NCBI GenBank assembly: GCA_944325085.1
Contig: CALUYT010000047.1
Coordinates: 26,275-90,274 of the forward strand
Direction: 5' to 3'
Length of the DNA: 64,000 nt
Source: Candidatus Gastranaerophilales bacterium
GTDB taxonomy: Bacteria > Cyanobacteriota > Vampirovibrionia > Gastranaerophilales > Gastranaerophilaceae
Part shown: positions 8,257 through 16,781 of the stretch, piece after piece
Position numbering within the stretch: position 1 is the stretch's first letter
Layout: each line of letters opens with the position of its first letter
Program-made: the position numbers and the translations under genes
The notes under the pieces: generated by a model
Databases searched by the model: none
Told to the model about the DNA's origin: nothing
What the model saw: the letters and a program-made list of their open reading frames with translations, nothing else

Positions 8257-9063
8257 TTATTTATATATAGTATTACCTATTTTTACGCTTGTGACGTAAA
8301 TTGTTTCACAAGAACCGTTACCTCGATCTCCCTCGCTTCCTGTATCTGTTCTTGACATGCTTGTTTTGTATAGAAGTTTTTTACCACTTGGTGTTACATA
8401 TGCTATATCTACAAGTTCACCTTCTATTTGAACAATGTCCCACTGTTTAATTTTAATCATGGCTGCCATAATATTTCTATTTGCAGGAATTATGTGTGAA
8501 TGAGCCCAGTGTGATGTTGCATATTGTATAGAAACTGGGGTTTCTCGGCTTTTAAATTCAGTCCATAAAACTCTTGAACCGGTGATTTCTGTTTTTGCAC
8601 TATAACTTTTAAAGTATTTATCATAAAATTCTTTATCACCTAATTTGCCCCAAGTTGATCCAAGATCATAAAGTGCAGTACTGTCAAAAAAACTTTCTTT
8701 AAAAAGAAAAGTATAATTGTAAGCAACGGTTAAGCCTGATAATTTGTAATGAGCTTGGGGAATAAGACTTACTTTTTTATTGTTTATAAGTGATTTATAT
8801 ATAAAAGTTTTGTTTTCTTGTTCTTCTTTTGTGTAATTATTTTGTATAGGTTCTAGTTCTGAATTTATTGGGGTATTATCGTATTTTGAAGGGATAGCTA
8901 TTCCAAATTTTAGCCAATATCCAATCCAACCCCTAAAAATAAATAACAGTAATAGATATACAATAAAGCAAATTTTTGCAATTTTTTCTTCATTTGCAAT
9001 AACGTCTTTGTATAAGCGAGCATCAATTTCTGCTGTGGTTGAGTAATTAAAAACCTGTTCCAT
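8257..9063 (-). CDS. Conserved membrane protein of unknown function
   Basis: A 268-residue protein. A single strong transmembrane segment near residues 31-49 (CFIVYLLLLFIFRGWIGYW) follows a short cytoplasmic N-terminus, leaving a soluble C-terminal domain probably outside. The domain has aromatic-rich stretches, SIQYATSHWAHSHIIPANRN, and ends SRTDTGSEGDRGNGSCETIYV. From memory this tail resembles conserved hypothetical membrane proteins of other bacteria with RTDxGxGxCE endings; their function is not known to me. The ATG has no Shine-Dalgarno site but has TAAAAT 6 nt upstream. Confidence 0.7.
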   Translation of the reverse strand: MEQVFNYSTTAEIDARLYKDVIANEEKIAKICFIVYLLLLFIFRGWIGYWLKFGIAIPSKYDNTPINSELEPIQNNYTKEEQENKTFIYKSLINNKKVSLIPQAHYKLSGLTVAYNYTFLFKESFFDSTALYDLGSTWGKLGDKEFYDKYFKSYSAKTEITGSRVLWTEFKSRETPVSIQYATSHWAHSHIIPANRNIMAAMIKIKQWDIVQIEGELVDIAYVTPSGKKLLYKTSMSRTDTGSEGDRGNGSCETIYVTSVKIGNTIYK

Positions 9064-9069
9064 TACTTT

Positions 9070-9075
9070 ATTTTA
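9070..9075 (-). promoter_or_regulatory. -10 box (TAAAAT), 6 nt before ATG
   Basis: On the minus strand TAAAAT is followed by AAAGTA and then the ATG at 9063. It has the same spacing as the other leaderless candidates; no clear -35 is seen. Confidence 0.4.
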
Positions 9076-9218
9076 CAACATTTATTTCAAAAAGCCTACT
9101 AGTAAAAATTTTTATGTTTATTACAATTTGTTAATAATTTAGTAAAAAAACTAAAGTTTATTTTGCTAATGTCGATAAATAATTTGTAATCAGAAAGTCT
9201 ATGGAGTAAGTAAATATT

Positions 9219-9374
9219 ATGTTAAAGAAGATAACAACACCATCAAATAACAGATGCGAAAGTGTTGAATTAATATTAAGAGGAGCAAAAAAACGCCGTA
9301 TGTTGGCGTATTCAAATGCTGCTATGATAAATTCAGATGCAGGTATCAAGGCTAATATTGCCGTAGTAAAATAA
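9219..9374 (+). CDS. Possible 51-residue protein
   Basis: An ATG frame reading MLKKITTPSNNRCESVELIL and on to a TAA at 9372. GGAG lies 12 nt upstream and a plus-strand terminator follows at 9415-9445, which argues that this stretch is transcribed on the plus strand. The composition is basic and soluble. An overlapping frame on the minus strand (9158-9349) looks like a shadow. I recognise no family. Confidence 0.42.
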   Translation: MLKKITTPSNNRCESVELILRGAKKRRMLAYSNAAMINSDAGIKANIAVVK

Positions 9375-9414
9375 CTAACCTATCGAATAAGAAGAAAAGA
9401 GAGTATATAAATAA

Positions 9415-9445
9415 TGCCGGAGCTAGTGTGCACCCGGCCTTTTTA
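9415..9445 (+). terminator. Intrinsic terminator
   Basis: GCCGG pairs with CCGGC across a 13-nt loop, followed by CTTTTTATT. The T-run is on the plus strand, so it terminates a plus transcript, presumably that of the small gene at 9219. Confidence 0.65.
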
Positions 9446-9459
9446 TTATGTATTTTATC

Positions 9460-10317
9460 TTAGTCTTCTAATTTATCTAAGATAAATTTACCTATTTTTC
9501 CATCCCTGAAATCTCTAAGTATATATACGGCAGTTCTTTCTCTATCGGTTGAACCGCCTGTTAATAACCAATTCCTTTCAAGTGCAATATTATCAATGTT
9601 TAATTCTTTGTCTTCCGGTAATTTATAATATTGTCTAAATATTTCAGCTTGTTTTGTATCAAGCATATTTAATAATTCTTGGGCAACTATTTCATTAGAG
9701 TATGCATTTTCTGAAATAGAATTTACAAAAGCAAGTTTTTTAGCCTTATCTTGATCTTCTTGTTTCATTGGAATAATACCTGGAGTGTCAAGAAGTTCTA
9801 GTTTTGGGTTAATTCTAACCCATTGTTGTTGTCTTGTTACACCGGCTTTTGCTCCTGTTTTAGTTTTTGATGAGCGGGTTAATTTGTTTATAATACTTGA
9901 TTTCCCTACATTTGGCATTCCTACTACCATAACTCTTGCGGGTCTTCTTAATAGTCCTTTTGCCATAATTGCCTGAATTCTTGGTTCTGATAATTCTATT
10001 GCTTTATTTACAATATCTTTTAAATCTTTAGAATTTTTTGCATCAGTAGGAATAACCGGATATCCGCTTTTTTCTTCTAAGTATTTTATAAATTTTAATA
10101 ATTCTTGTTTTTGAGTTAAATCTGCTTTATTTAGCAAAACTAAACGAGGCTTTTGACCTAAAAGCCTCGTTATGTTTTCATAGCAACTTGATAATGGTAA
10201 TCTCGCATCAAGAACTTCAATTACGGCATCCACTAAAGAAAGTTGTTCTTTCAACTTTTTTTCTGCTTTTGCAATATGTCCTGGATACCAGTGAATGTGA
10301 GTCTTATCTTTTTTCAA
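9460..10317 (-). CDS. rbgA: Ribosome biogenesis GTPase RbgA (YlqF)
   Basis: Circularly permuted GTPase needed for late 50S maturation. The 285-residue sequence starts [15 protein letters not shown], typical of RbgA. The motifs come in permuted order: G4 LNKADL first (about residue 61), then G1 GMPNVGKSS (about 133) and G3 DTPGI (about 177). A C-terminal helical RNA-binding domain follows. Its start lies inside rplS (14-bp overlap), so ribosomal protein L19 and this assembly factor are translationally coupled. Confidence 0.95.
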   Translation of the reverse strand: MKKDKTHIHWYPGHIAKAEKKLKEQLSLVDAVIEVLDARLPLSSCYENITRLLGQKPRLVLLNKADLTQKQELLKFIKYLEEKSGYPVIPTDAKNSKDLKDIVNKAIELSEPRIQAIMAKGLLRRPARVMVVGMPNVGKSSIINKLTRSSKTKTGAKAGVTRQQQWVRINPKLELLDTPGIIPMKQEDQDKAKKLAFVNSISENAYSNEIVAQELLNMLDTKQAEIFRQYYKLPEDKELNIDNIALERNWLLTGGSTDRERTAVYILRDFRDGKIGKFILDKLED

Positions 10318-10660
10318 TTTTTTCCTTAATACGAGTTGCTTTACCTGAACGTTCTCTCAAATAGTATAGTTTTGCACGTTTAACATCACCACGTCTGATA
10401 ACATTGATTTTATCAATTCTTGGAGAGTTAATTAAAAATACACGTTCAACACCAACACCTTGGAAAACTTTTCTTACAGTAATTGTTTTATTTAAACCAG
10501 AACCGTGCATTTTGATGATAGTACCTTCAAATGCTTGGATTCTTTCTTTGTTACCTTCAACGATTTTAACAAAAACTTTTACTGTATCGCCGGCATTTAG
10601 ATCAGGAAGATCTTTGCCTAAATAATTTTTTTCTAATTCATCAATGATAGGGTTATTCAT
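10304..10660 (-). CDS. rplS: 50S ribosomal protein L19
   Basis: Component of the large subunit at the 30S-50S interface. The 118-residue length, the N-terminal [20 protein letters not shown], the central [12 protein letters not shown] and the [16 protein letters not shown] ending are standard for L19. AAGGAAAGC precedes the ATG. An unusually long leader (about 130 nt) with a CGGTG/CACCG stem lies upstream and may be an autoregulatory element. It forms an operon with rbgA. The usual trmD and rimM neighbours are absent. Confidence 0.96.
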   Translation of the reverse strand: MNNPIIDELEKNYLGKDLPDLNAGDTVKVFVKIVEGNKERIQAFEGTIIKMHGSGLNKTITVRKVFQGVGVERVFLINSPRIDKINVIRRGDVKRAKLYYLRERSGKATRIKEKIEKR

Positions 10661-10775
10661 CTTTGCTTTCCTTTATATTTCTAATCCATTACTATAAACT
10701 GTGTAATTCCTTTATCGGTGTTTTAATAACTTTTCCACACAAAGCTCACCGACGCACGTTCGTATCATAAATGGT
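10661..10775 (-). promoter_or_regulatory. rplS leader, possible structured 5' UTR
   Basis: On the minus strand the leader contains CGGTG (from 10751-10747) pairing with CACCG (10720-10716) across a 26-nt loop. A possible -10 TATGAT is at 10764-10769 on the minus strand. Ribosomal protein leaders are often autoregulated, but I cannot match a known L19 leader. Confidence 0.3.
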
Positions 10776-10852
10776 ATAATAAATATATTTATTTTGCAAG
10801 TAAGGGTTAAGTTTTGTAATAAGTTGATTGAAAAGGTTTTTTGATTTTATGT

Positions 10853-10858
10853 TATATT
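10853..10858 (+). promoter_or_regulatory. Extended -10 box, 6 nt before a small gene
   Basis: TGT-TATATT is followed by AAGTTT and then the ATG at 10865. TTGAAA lies 19 bp upstream as a possible -35. It is part of the leaderless set. Confidence 0.45.
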
Positions 10859-10864
10859 AAGTTT

Positions 10865-11014
10865 ATGGGACAAGATTATAAAAAACTTTTGAATAAGAAA
10901 AAGAAAAAATATTGCGATATAAAGACTATGGGTGTTAATATCGATAAAAATGAATATTATGAGATTATTTTATCAAATTCTGCACATCCTGAGGTTATGG
11001 ATAAAAAAGATTAA
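10865..11014 (+). CDS. Small basic protein (49 aa), unknown function
   Basis: The frame runs MGQDYKKLLNKKKKKYCDIK and on to VMDKKD. The N-terminal half is strongly basic, the C-terminal half acidic. The frame has typical AT-rich codon use and is bracketed by an extended -10 box 6 nt upstream and a terminator directly after the stop. This makes it a good candidate for an overlooked gene with a leaderless mRNA. I recognise no family. Confidence 0.6.
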   Translation: MGQDYKKLLNKKKKKYCDIKTMGVNIDKNEYYEIILSNSAHPEVMDKKD

Positions 11015-11015
11015 A

Positions 11016-11043
11016 AAAGCCTGGTTTTAATACCAGGCTTTTA
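11016..11043. terminator. Bidirectional intrinsic terminator
   Basis: AAGCCTGGT pairs with ACCAGGCTT, with A-run and T-run on either side. It lies between the small plus-strand gene and the 3' end of pyk. Confidence 0.8.
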
Positions 11044-11045
11044 AG

Positions 11046-12479
11046 TTATGATATTTTGTGAATTTTTAAAAAGTTTGTAGATTCACCTGACATCAAGTGA
11101 GGTATAGAACCTGTAATTATTGTTGTATCTTCTTTTTCCATTTTTAGTTCTGTTCTTAAGAATATATTTAATAAAGAAATTGCTTCTTTATCGAATTTGA
11201 TTTCTTCATTTGGAATTTTTAATGCGTGAACACTATTGTACAGCTGTATAAATCTGCAAATTTTAAAATCTGGACAAAGTGCATATATTGGAACAGATGG
11301 TCTGCATTTTGATATTAGTGCTGGAGTATAGCCTTTTGCTGTTAGAGCGATAATTCCTTTTATTTTAGGCATATTTTTTAAAATATCAGAAATTGAAATT
11401 GCTATAGCTGTAGGTGTTGCATTATTTTTATCGTGTAATTCTTTTGGAAATGCATTTTTAGTAACAAAAGATGATTTATTAATATCATCTGCAATTTTTT
11501 TCATTATACTAACAGCTTCAACAGGGTAGTTACCCATAGCGGTTTCGCCTGATAACATAACAGCATCAGCGCCATCTAATATTGCATTAGCAACATCTGA
11601 GGTTTCAGCTCTTGTTGGGATAGGATTTTCAATCATACTTTCCAACATTTGTGTTGCAACAATAACCGGTTTTTTAGCCATGTTAGCTTTTTTGACAATT
11701 GTTTTTTGAGCAATAGGTACTTTTTCAGTTTGAATTTCTATACCAAGATCGCCTCTTGCTACCATAATTCCGTCTGAATTTTCTATGATTTCATCTATGT
11801 TTTCTAAAGCTTGAGGTTTTTCAATTTTAGAAATTATGCGTAAATCGGAATTATTTTTATTAAGAATTTCTCTTAATTTTAAAATATCGTCTTTGTTGCG
11901 AACGAAAGATAGTCCAAGGTAGTCTATGTCATTTTTCATTGCAAAATCAATAAATTCTAAATCCCTTTTGGTCAAGATATCTATACTTCCTGTACCGCCC
12001 GGAATGTTTAAGCCTTTACGTTGTTTAATTTGTCCGGAAGTCAAAACTTTGGCATAGACAATATCTTTTTCTACTTTTTCAACGATTAGTTGTATTTTTC
12101 CATCATCAATCAGAATTTTTTCTCCCGGTATAACATCACTTGCTATACCTTTATAGTCAACAGGTATAATGTTGTTTTCAAATTTTTCTTGATGTCTGAA
12201 TTTTAGAACTTCTCCAGATGTAACATTAATTGGTTCATCAAGGTTTCCAATTCTAATTTTTGGACCTTGTAAATCTAATAAAACAGGAATTATTGCATTT
12301 TCTTCTTGTTCTATTTTTCTAATATAACTAAGTGTTCTTGTATGAGTTTCAACGGTGTCGTGAGATGAGTTAATTCTAAACATTGTAACACCGGCTTTAA
12401 ATAACTTACGTATCATTTTTTCATTGTTTGATACAGGACCAAGTGTTGAAACTATTTTTGTAGCTGTTAAATTATTCAT
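11046..12479 (-). CDS. pyk: Pyruvate kinase
   Basis: Last step of glycolysis: phosphoenolpyruvate plus ADP gives pyruvate plus ATP. I place the start at 12479 (MNNLTATKIVSTLGP), preceded by AAGGAG at 6 nt, rather than the longer frame from 12509; the product is 477 residues, normal for the family. The family signature IISKIEKPQALENIDEI, the MVARGDLGIEI loop, VATQMLESMI and SGETAMGNYPVEAV are all present, followed by the allosteric C-domain. It lacks the extra phosphohistidine domain seen in some Bacillus-type enzymes. It shares its upstream region with the divergent SLH gene. Confidence 0.96.
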   Translation of the reverse strand: MNNLTATKIVSTLGPVSNNEKMIRKLFKAGVTMFRINSSHDTVETHTRTLSYIRKIEQEENAIIPVLLDLQGPKIRIGNLDEPINVTSGEVLKFRHQEKFENNIIPVDYKGIASDVIPGEKILIDDGKIQLIVEKVEKDIVYAKVLTSGQIKQRKGLNIPGGTGSIDILTKRDLEFIDFAMKNDIDYLGLSFVRNKDDILKLREILNKNNSDLRIISKIEKPQALENIDEIIENSDGIMVARGDLGIEIQTEKVPIAQKTIVKKANMAKKPVIVATQMLESMIENPIPTRAETSDVANAILDGADAVMLSGETAMGNYPVEAVSIMKKIADDINKSSFVTKNAFPKELHDKNNATPTAIAISISDILKNMPKIKGIIALTAKGYTPALISKCRPSVPIYALCPDFKICRFIQLYNSVHALKIPNEEIKFDKEAISLLNIFLRTELKMEKEDTTIITGSIPHLMSGESTNFLKIHKIS

Positions 12480-12519
12480 AAATTCTCCTTTTTGGGCAAT
12501 TTGGGGCATGCTTATTCTA

Positions 12520-12547
12520 TTGACATTTTCTTATATTATACTATAAT
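12520..12547 (+). promoter_or_regulatory. Sigma-70 type promoter of the SLH protein gene
   Basis: TTGACA (12520-12525), a 16-bp spacer and TATAAT (12542-12547), both matching consensus exactly. The gene starts 50 nt downstream with a good Shine-Dalgarno site (GCGAGGAAAC), so this transcript has a normal leader. Confidence 0.8.
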
Positions 12548-12597
12548 AAAGCAATTAAAATAGTAATTTTTACTAAAAGAAAAGCGAGGAAACGTAG

Positions 12598-13872
12598 ATG
12601 AAAAAGTTATTAGCGAGTTTATTGGTTTGCGGGATGTTATCAGTTAATGTAATTCCTGCTTTAGCTTACCAAGGTATCGATGATGTGAACAAAGATTATT
12701 GGGCACAACCTGAAATTGCTAGTGTTGTAAGCGATTCTATTATGTCTTTGACTAATGGAAACTTCAGACCTGAAGGCAGAATTACCAGAGCTGATTTTGT
12801 TAGTGCATTATTAAAAGTGTTAGGAAATGAAAATTTAGAAGTAAAAACTAAATTGAAATATTCTGATGTTCCAAGTTCTTATTATGCATATGATGCAATA
12901 GCAAGATCAGATCAATTAGGTTTAGTATATGGTTATCCTAATGGCAAATTTGAACCAAATCATGCAATGTTAAGAGATGAAGCTCAATCTGTTATTAGTC
13001 ATATAACTATTGAAGGCAGCATTGATGAAAATATTCTTTCTAAATATTCAGATGCTTCAAAAGTTCCATCTTGGGCAAATCATATTTATGCAAAAACATT
13101 ATCATATGGTATTTATGTAAATCACCCAAATGAAATTGAATTAAGACCTGAAGATGAATTAACAAGAGCAGAAGCAGCTGTATTGTTATACAGATTGAAA
13201 CAAAAATTAGATCTTGTTAAATCTGAATATAAAAATGGTGGAGAAACAGTTTTAGGAACTGAACATTTAACAATGGTTAAAAAAGCTCCTAACCACGATG
13301 TAACAATTACTAATTTAAGAAATATTATTTTAGAAGGTAACGTATTAGAAATCGCATTTAATGAACAATTTAAATCTAAATTACATGCAGCAGGTGATGC
13401 AGTAACATTTACAAATCCTGAAGATATCGTTACTGATGAAGGTACTGTTTTAATCCCAGCTAATTCTGTATTTAGCGGTAAAGTTTTAGATATTAAAGAT
13501 CCACAATGGTTCAATAAAAATGCAAGAGTATATGTTCAAATTGACAAAGTAACAACTCCTTGCGGAAAAACAGTTGCATTAAATGCAAAACCATTCTCTA
13601 AAGATTATTCATTAAAAGAAGGTCCTTGGATGACAGCTGGTAAAGTTGCATTATATACAGTAGGTGGTGCAGCAATCGGTACTGGTGCTGGTGTAGGTTT
13701 TTCATTTATCCCTTCACCGGATAAAATTGGTACTGGTATAGCAATCGGTACTCCTGTTGGTGCAGGTATCGGTTTAGTTACCGGTTTAGTTACTCCTGGT
13801 TTAAATTATAGTGCTAAACAAGGTGAAGAAGTTCGTGTAATCTTATTAGAAGATGCAAGTATTTCTAAATAG
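12598..13872 (+). CDS. SLH-domain envelope protein with glycine-rich C-terminus
   Basis: A 424-residue exported protein. A signal peptide (MKKLLASLLVCGMLSV ... PALAYQ) is followed by three S-layer homology repeats at about residues 27-75 (YWAQPEIASVV ... FRPEGRITRADFVSAL), 85-135 and 140-190, which normally bind peptidoglycan-linked polymers. A beta-rich region with ITNLRNIILEGNVLEIAF follows, then a glycine-zipper-like stretch (GGAAIGTGAGVGFSFIP, then GTPVGAGIGLVTGLVTPG) near 350-410. Cyanobacterial SLH proteins usually continue into a porin barrel; this one does not. A consensus promoter suggests strong expression. It probably links outer membrane and wall. Confidence 0.85.
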   Translation: MKKLLASLLVCGMLSVNVIPALAYQGIDDVNKDYWAQPEIASVVSDSIMSLTNGNFRPEGRITRADFVSALLKVLGNENLEVKTKLKYSDVPSSYYAYDAIARSDQLGLVYGYPNGKFEPNHAMLRDEAQSVISHITIEGSIDENILSKYSDASKVPSWANHIYAKTLSYGIYVNHPNEIELRPEDELTRAEAAVLLYRLKQKLDLVKSEYKNGGETVLGTEHLTMVKKAPNHDVTITNLRNIILEGNVLEIAFNEQFKSKLHAAGDAVTFTNPEDIVTDEGTVLIPANSVFSGKVLDIKDPQWFNKNARVYVQIDKVTTPCGKTVALNAKPFSKDYSLKEGPWMTAGKVALYTVGGAAIGTGAGVGFSFIPSPDKIGTGIAIGTPVGAGIGLVTGLVTPGLNYSAKQGEEVRVILLEDASISK

Positions 13873-13893
13873 TAGTAACTAATTTAAGTTTAA

Positions 13894-13933
13894 AAAATCG
13901 GTTTTTGTAAAATTTCAAAAGCCGATTTTTTTG
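13894..13933 (+). terminator. Intrinsic terminator after the SLH gene
   Basis: AATCGG-TTTTTG pairs with CAAAA-GCCGATT, then T7. Confidence 0.8.
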
Positions 13934-14051
13934 TGCAAAAAATAAATATATTTACTAACTTCTTGTGGCTAATAAAATAAATCCATTTGGATAAAGTAAT
14001 TAAATTTAAAATTTTTAAAATAAGAATGTACCCAATAGGATAGGAGTTAGT

Positions 14052-14333
14052 ATGAAAAATTTATTTGCAACATTAACATTATTAGCTTTTTTAGCTATAC
14101 CGGCTCAAAGTGCTTTTGCTTGGACTTACGAGGGTCCAAATAGTTTAAATCCTTTTACAGGTTTTCAACAGTGTAATAAATGTGTAAAAGTTAAAAAAGT
14201 AAAATGTAAAAAGCCGAAATTAACAAAATGTGAAAAGCTAAATGGAGTAAAATTAAGAGAAGGACAATCTTGTGGTTGTGCAGCTCCAATACAAATGATT
14301 CCGCAATGTGTAAATTGTGAGAGAGCTTTTTAA
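14052..14333 (+). CDS. Small secreted cysteine-rich protein
   Basis: A 93-residue protein with a clear signal peptide (MKNLFATLTLLAFLAIPAQS-AFA) and a short mature chain rich in Cys and Lys: CNKCVKVKKVKCKKPKLTKC, then CGCAA and CVNCE. The CxxC pairs could form disulfides or bind metal. ATAGGAG precedes the ATG. It resembles the other Cys-rich secreted protein at 62604 in design but not obviously in sequence. Function unknown. Confidence 0.72.
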   Translation: MKNLFATLTLLAFLAIPAQSAFAWTYEGPNSLNPFTGFQQCNKCVKVKKVKCKKPKLTKCEKLNGVKLREGQSCGCAAPIQMIPQCVNCERAF

Positions 14334-14343
14334 AAAAGAGGAG

Positions 14344-14372
14344 GGCGCGGCATGGTGAATACCTGCCGCGCC
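14344..14372. terminator. GC-rich hairpin between convergent genes
   Basis: GGCGCGGCA pairs with TGCCGCGCC, with an inner GGT/ACC stem. On the minus strand it is followed 6 nt later by T6, so it probably terminates the uridine-kinase-like gene's plus-strand neighbour in one direction and stray antisense reading in the other. It is strikingly GC-rich for this AT-rich window. Confidence 0.55.
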
Positions 14373-14393
14373 ATACTACTTATAAATAAATTT

Positions 14394-15230
14394 TTAATAT
14401 TCTATATTCTTTAAAGCTTGGAATATTTTATCTGTGATTTCTTGAATATATTCTTGGCTTACTAAACCATTTATAACTGCATCTGAAATTTGATATGTTG
14501 GGCGAATATATTTTTGAGCAGTTTTATTAACATCTGCAAACTGTAAATCTGCTGCTTCGCCTTCTTTACCTCTTTCTTTTGCTCTTTTATACCATCTGTC
14601 TTTTATTACTTCTAAAGGTGTAAATACATAAACTTTTACGTCCATAATATCTCTAACACCTTCATTTAATACATAAAGACCTTCGGTTAAAATAACTTTT
14701 GCAGGTCTTTTTTCATCTCCATTCGGATCAGATTCACAAGTTACAAAATTATAACGAGGAGATTTGATAGTTTGACCTTCTTTTAAAGATACAAGATGTT
14801 TTTTCATCAATTCTAAATCTATTGCATCAGGAGTATCAAAACTGAAACCTGTTTTAAATAAAGCTTCATAACTTCCGGCATCTTTAAGTTCTTTAGAGGT
14901 ATCTTTGTAATAATCATCACAACGAATTACGGTATATATTCCTTCAGTTTTTTTCTTAACGCAAGCTTTTATTGTATTGTCAACAAAAACTGTTTTCCCA
15001 GAAGCACTTTCTCCTGTTATGCCTATTAAAAAAGTTTGTTTCTTTTCTTGAACAACTTTTCTTGCAATATTTAATATCAAATTATCTGATATTTTTAAAA
15101 ATAATGGTTGTTCTTGTTTACTATCGTATTCCAAAATCTTTTTTAAACTATCAACAATATTAGAGATAATTTCCATATCTCTTCGATTTGAATAAAAATC
15201 ATAGCTTGTTAAATCTAAATCTTTGAGCAT
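14394..15230 (-). CDS. Uridine kinase-like P-loop kinase
   Basis: A 278-residue protein of the uridine kinase/phosphoribulokinase superfamily. The P-loop GITGESASGKTVF is at about residues 74-86, RCDDYYKD is the nucleoside-site DDYY motif, FDTPDAIDLELM follows, then SPRYNF, VILTEGLYVL and KDRWYKRAKERG (lid/Walker B area). An extra helical domain of about 70 residues precedes the kinase core, so it is longer than Udk (about 210). The likely reaction is ATP-dependent phosphorylation of a nucleoside or sugar; the exact substrate is uncertain. AAGGAAG lies 8 nt before the ATG. Confidence 0.78.
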   Translation of the reverse strand: MLKDLDLTSYDFYSNRRDMEIISNIVDSLKKILEYDSKQEQPLFLKISDNLILNIARKVVQEKKQTFLIGITGESASGKTVFVDNTIKACVKKKTEGIYTVIRCDDYYKDTSKELKDAGSYEALFKTGFSFDTPDAIDLELMKKHLVSLKEGQTIKSPRYNFVTCESDPNGDEKRPAKVILTEGLYVLNEGVRDIMDVKVYVFTPLEVIKDRWYKRAKERGKEGEAADLQFADVNKTAQKYIRPTYQISDAVINGLVSQEYIQEITDKIFQALKNIEY

Positions 15231-15391
15231 TATTCATACTTCCTTTATAAAAACATGTTAATATTTTACTTTAAAATATTTTAAACAACCACTAATAATG
15301 AAATTTTGTAACAAAAACTTTATTAATTATTAAAGTTTTTTAGTAACAATGCCGAATATAATATTGTTGAGATTAAATAGGAGTATAGTTT

Positions 15392-15565
15392 ATGTATCAA
15401 GACGAAATATTTGAAGGTGCTTTAAAAGAGACTAGGGATGAAAGTTTTAGAGCATTGAAGGGTGAAGTTAAAACAGTCGAAGCTGTTATAGAAAGATTAT
15501 TAACTCAGCTTTTTGAATGTACTTCATCTGTTACTGAACGTGATTTTCACGTTTGCGGTGTCTAA
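15392..15565 (+). CDS. Small acidic protein (57 aa), unknown function
   Basis: The frame begins MYQDEIFEGALKETRDESFR and ends FHVCGV. It is predicted to be mostly one long helix with two cysteines. AGGAG lies 8 nt before the ATG, a TATAAT occurs upstream at 15357-15362, and a strong terminator follows the stop by 12 nt. This full set of signals makes it a convincing overlooked gene. Confidence 0.68.
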   Translation: MYQDEIFEGALKETRDESFRALKGEVKTVEAVIERLLTQLFECTSSVTERDFHVCGV

Positions 15566-15577
15566 CGATACAAAAAT

Positions 15578-15604
15578 AAAGAGCCGAATATTTCGGCTCT
15601 TTTC
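15578..15604. terminator. Bidirectional intrinsic terminator
   Basis: AAAGAGCCGAA pairs with TTCGGCTCTTT, with A/T runs on both sides. It separates the 57-aa gene from the convergent glycine-zipper gene. Confidence 0.85.
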
Positions 15605-15618
15605 CGATTATATATTTT

Positions 15619-16707
15619 TTACATTTGTCCAGTATATTTGAAGTAGTTGTTATTATTGTTATTATACAAATTGAATGGTTGGTATAAATTGTATTCACCG
15701 AATGGATTTGTCATATTGTAGCTTCCAAATGAGAATGGACTGTATAAATTGTATCCACCAAATGGATTTGTCATATTGAAGCTTCCAAATGAGAATGGAT
15801 TGTATAAATTATATCCGCCATAAGGATTTGACATATTGTTAAATCCATAATCATTATATGGAAGAGTGTAGTTTGGAACTGGTTGTGTATATCCAGGAAT
15901 TGTAGTCTGCGGAGTTGATGTTCCAGAAGTGTTTTGGTTTGGATTTGCATTTGCATTTCCAGGAGTTGTTGTTGGTGTTGTATTTTGATTTGGTTGAACT
16001 GTTTCATTATTTGGAGAAACTTCTTCTGGAGCCACATTTTGCTCCTGATTTTCTTGTTGCTCAGGAGTAATTTCTTCTGGGTTTTCTGTTTGAGTTTCTG
16101 CAGCGGCTTGAGCTTCTTCTTGTTTTTCGGTATATGTTTTACCTCTTAGTAAGCTACCGCCAATAGCACCAACGATACTGCCTATGATTGTTCCTATGCC
16201 AGGACAAATTGCAGAACCTATCGCTGCACCTGCTGCCATTGCTCCTAATTCAATGCTAGCTCCGCCTATTTCTTTCATACCGGCAGCAAATCCACCTTCG
16301 GAAAATGCTTTAGCTGCATTAGGAATTTCAAAAGCAATGGTTAAAGCTGCACCAATAAATGGCATTTTTTTACCTATAGCTTTTAATACACCTTTTGCTC
16401 CGCCTAAAAATGAGCTTTTACCTGCAATTTTTGCAGCTCTAGCTCCGACTTTTGCACCTTTTATAGTATCCGCAGGGGTTTTTATCAGATTCTTTCCTGT
16501 TCTTACAAAGAAATTGCCATCTTTAGCTTTTTTTACAGCAATATCTGCTTCTAAAGCTTTAGCTCCAGCTTTAGCTTTTTCAAAGATAGATCCTTTTTGG
16601 TTTCGTATAGCTTTACCGATGACTTCGGAGTTGTCTCCTAGTAAAAATTCTGGTGTTGCTTTGATGGCACGCACGCCATAATTTACAATTTTTGATAATA
16701 ATCCCAT
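15619..16707 (-). CDS. Glycine-zipper protein with Pro/Thr/Asn-rich linker and Tyr/Phe repeats
   Basis: A 362-residue protein. Residues about 1-105 are basic and Ala/Lys-rich. Residues about 110-190 form a hydrophobic glycine-zipper segment (AAGAAIGSAICPGIGTIIGS) that could insert in a membrane. An acidic Glu/Gln linker and a Thr/Pro/Asn linker follow, then three copies of a 20-residue Tyr/Phe/Asn repeat (YNLYNPFSFGSFNMTNPFGG type). It is a paralog of the next gene upstream (same start MGLxSxI, same SAICPGIGT core). There is no signal peptide. AGGGG precedes the ATG. Function unknown; the core recalls membrane-active or translocation segments of secreted toxins, which is only an analogy. Confidence 0.75.
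   Translation of the reverse strand: MGLLSKIVNYGVRAIKATPEFLLGDNSEVIGKAIRNQKGSIFEKAKAGAKALEADIAVKKAKDGNFFVRTGKNLIKTPADTIKGAKVGARAAKIAGKSSFLGGAKGVLKAIGKKMPFIGAALTIAFEIPNAAKAFSEGGFAAGMKEIGGASIELGAMAAGAAIGSAICPGIGTIIGSIVGAIGGSLLRGKTYTEKQEEAQAAAETQTENPEEITPEQQENQEQNVAPEEVSPNNETVQPNQNTTPTTTPGNANANPNQNTSGTSTPQTTIPGYTQPVPNYTLPYNDYGFNNMSNPYGGYNLYNPFSFGSFNMTNPFGGYNLYSPFSFGSYNMTNPFGEYNLYQPFNLYNNNNNNYFKYTGQM
15680..15841 (-). repeat. 60-bp tandem repeat (about 2.7 copies) inside a coding region
   Basis: Units start at 15680, 15740 and 15800. They encode the 20-residue NPFGGYNLYxPFSFGSxNMT repeat. DNA identity between units is high, which indicates recent duplication. Confidence 0.8.
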
Positions 16708-16781
16708 ATTATCCCCTGTTTTTTCGTTTATTATCCCCTATATTTTTATTAAGTTTTTTTTTATATTGAAATTGCTTATTT

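Noticed and set aside
15680..15841. Possible CRISPR-like or intergenic repeat
   Set aside because: The repeats are contiguous, without spacers, and in frame inside a coding region, so they are protein tandem repeats.
16184..16681. 165-codon plus-strand frame opposite the glycine-zipper gene
   Set aside because: The Ala/Pro-rich translation is the antisense of an Ala/Gly-rich gene; the minus-strand gene has a Shine-Dalgarno site, a paralog and a terminator.
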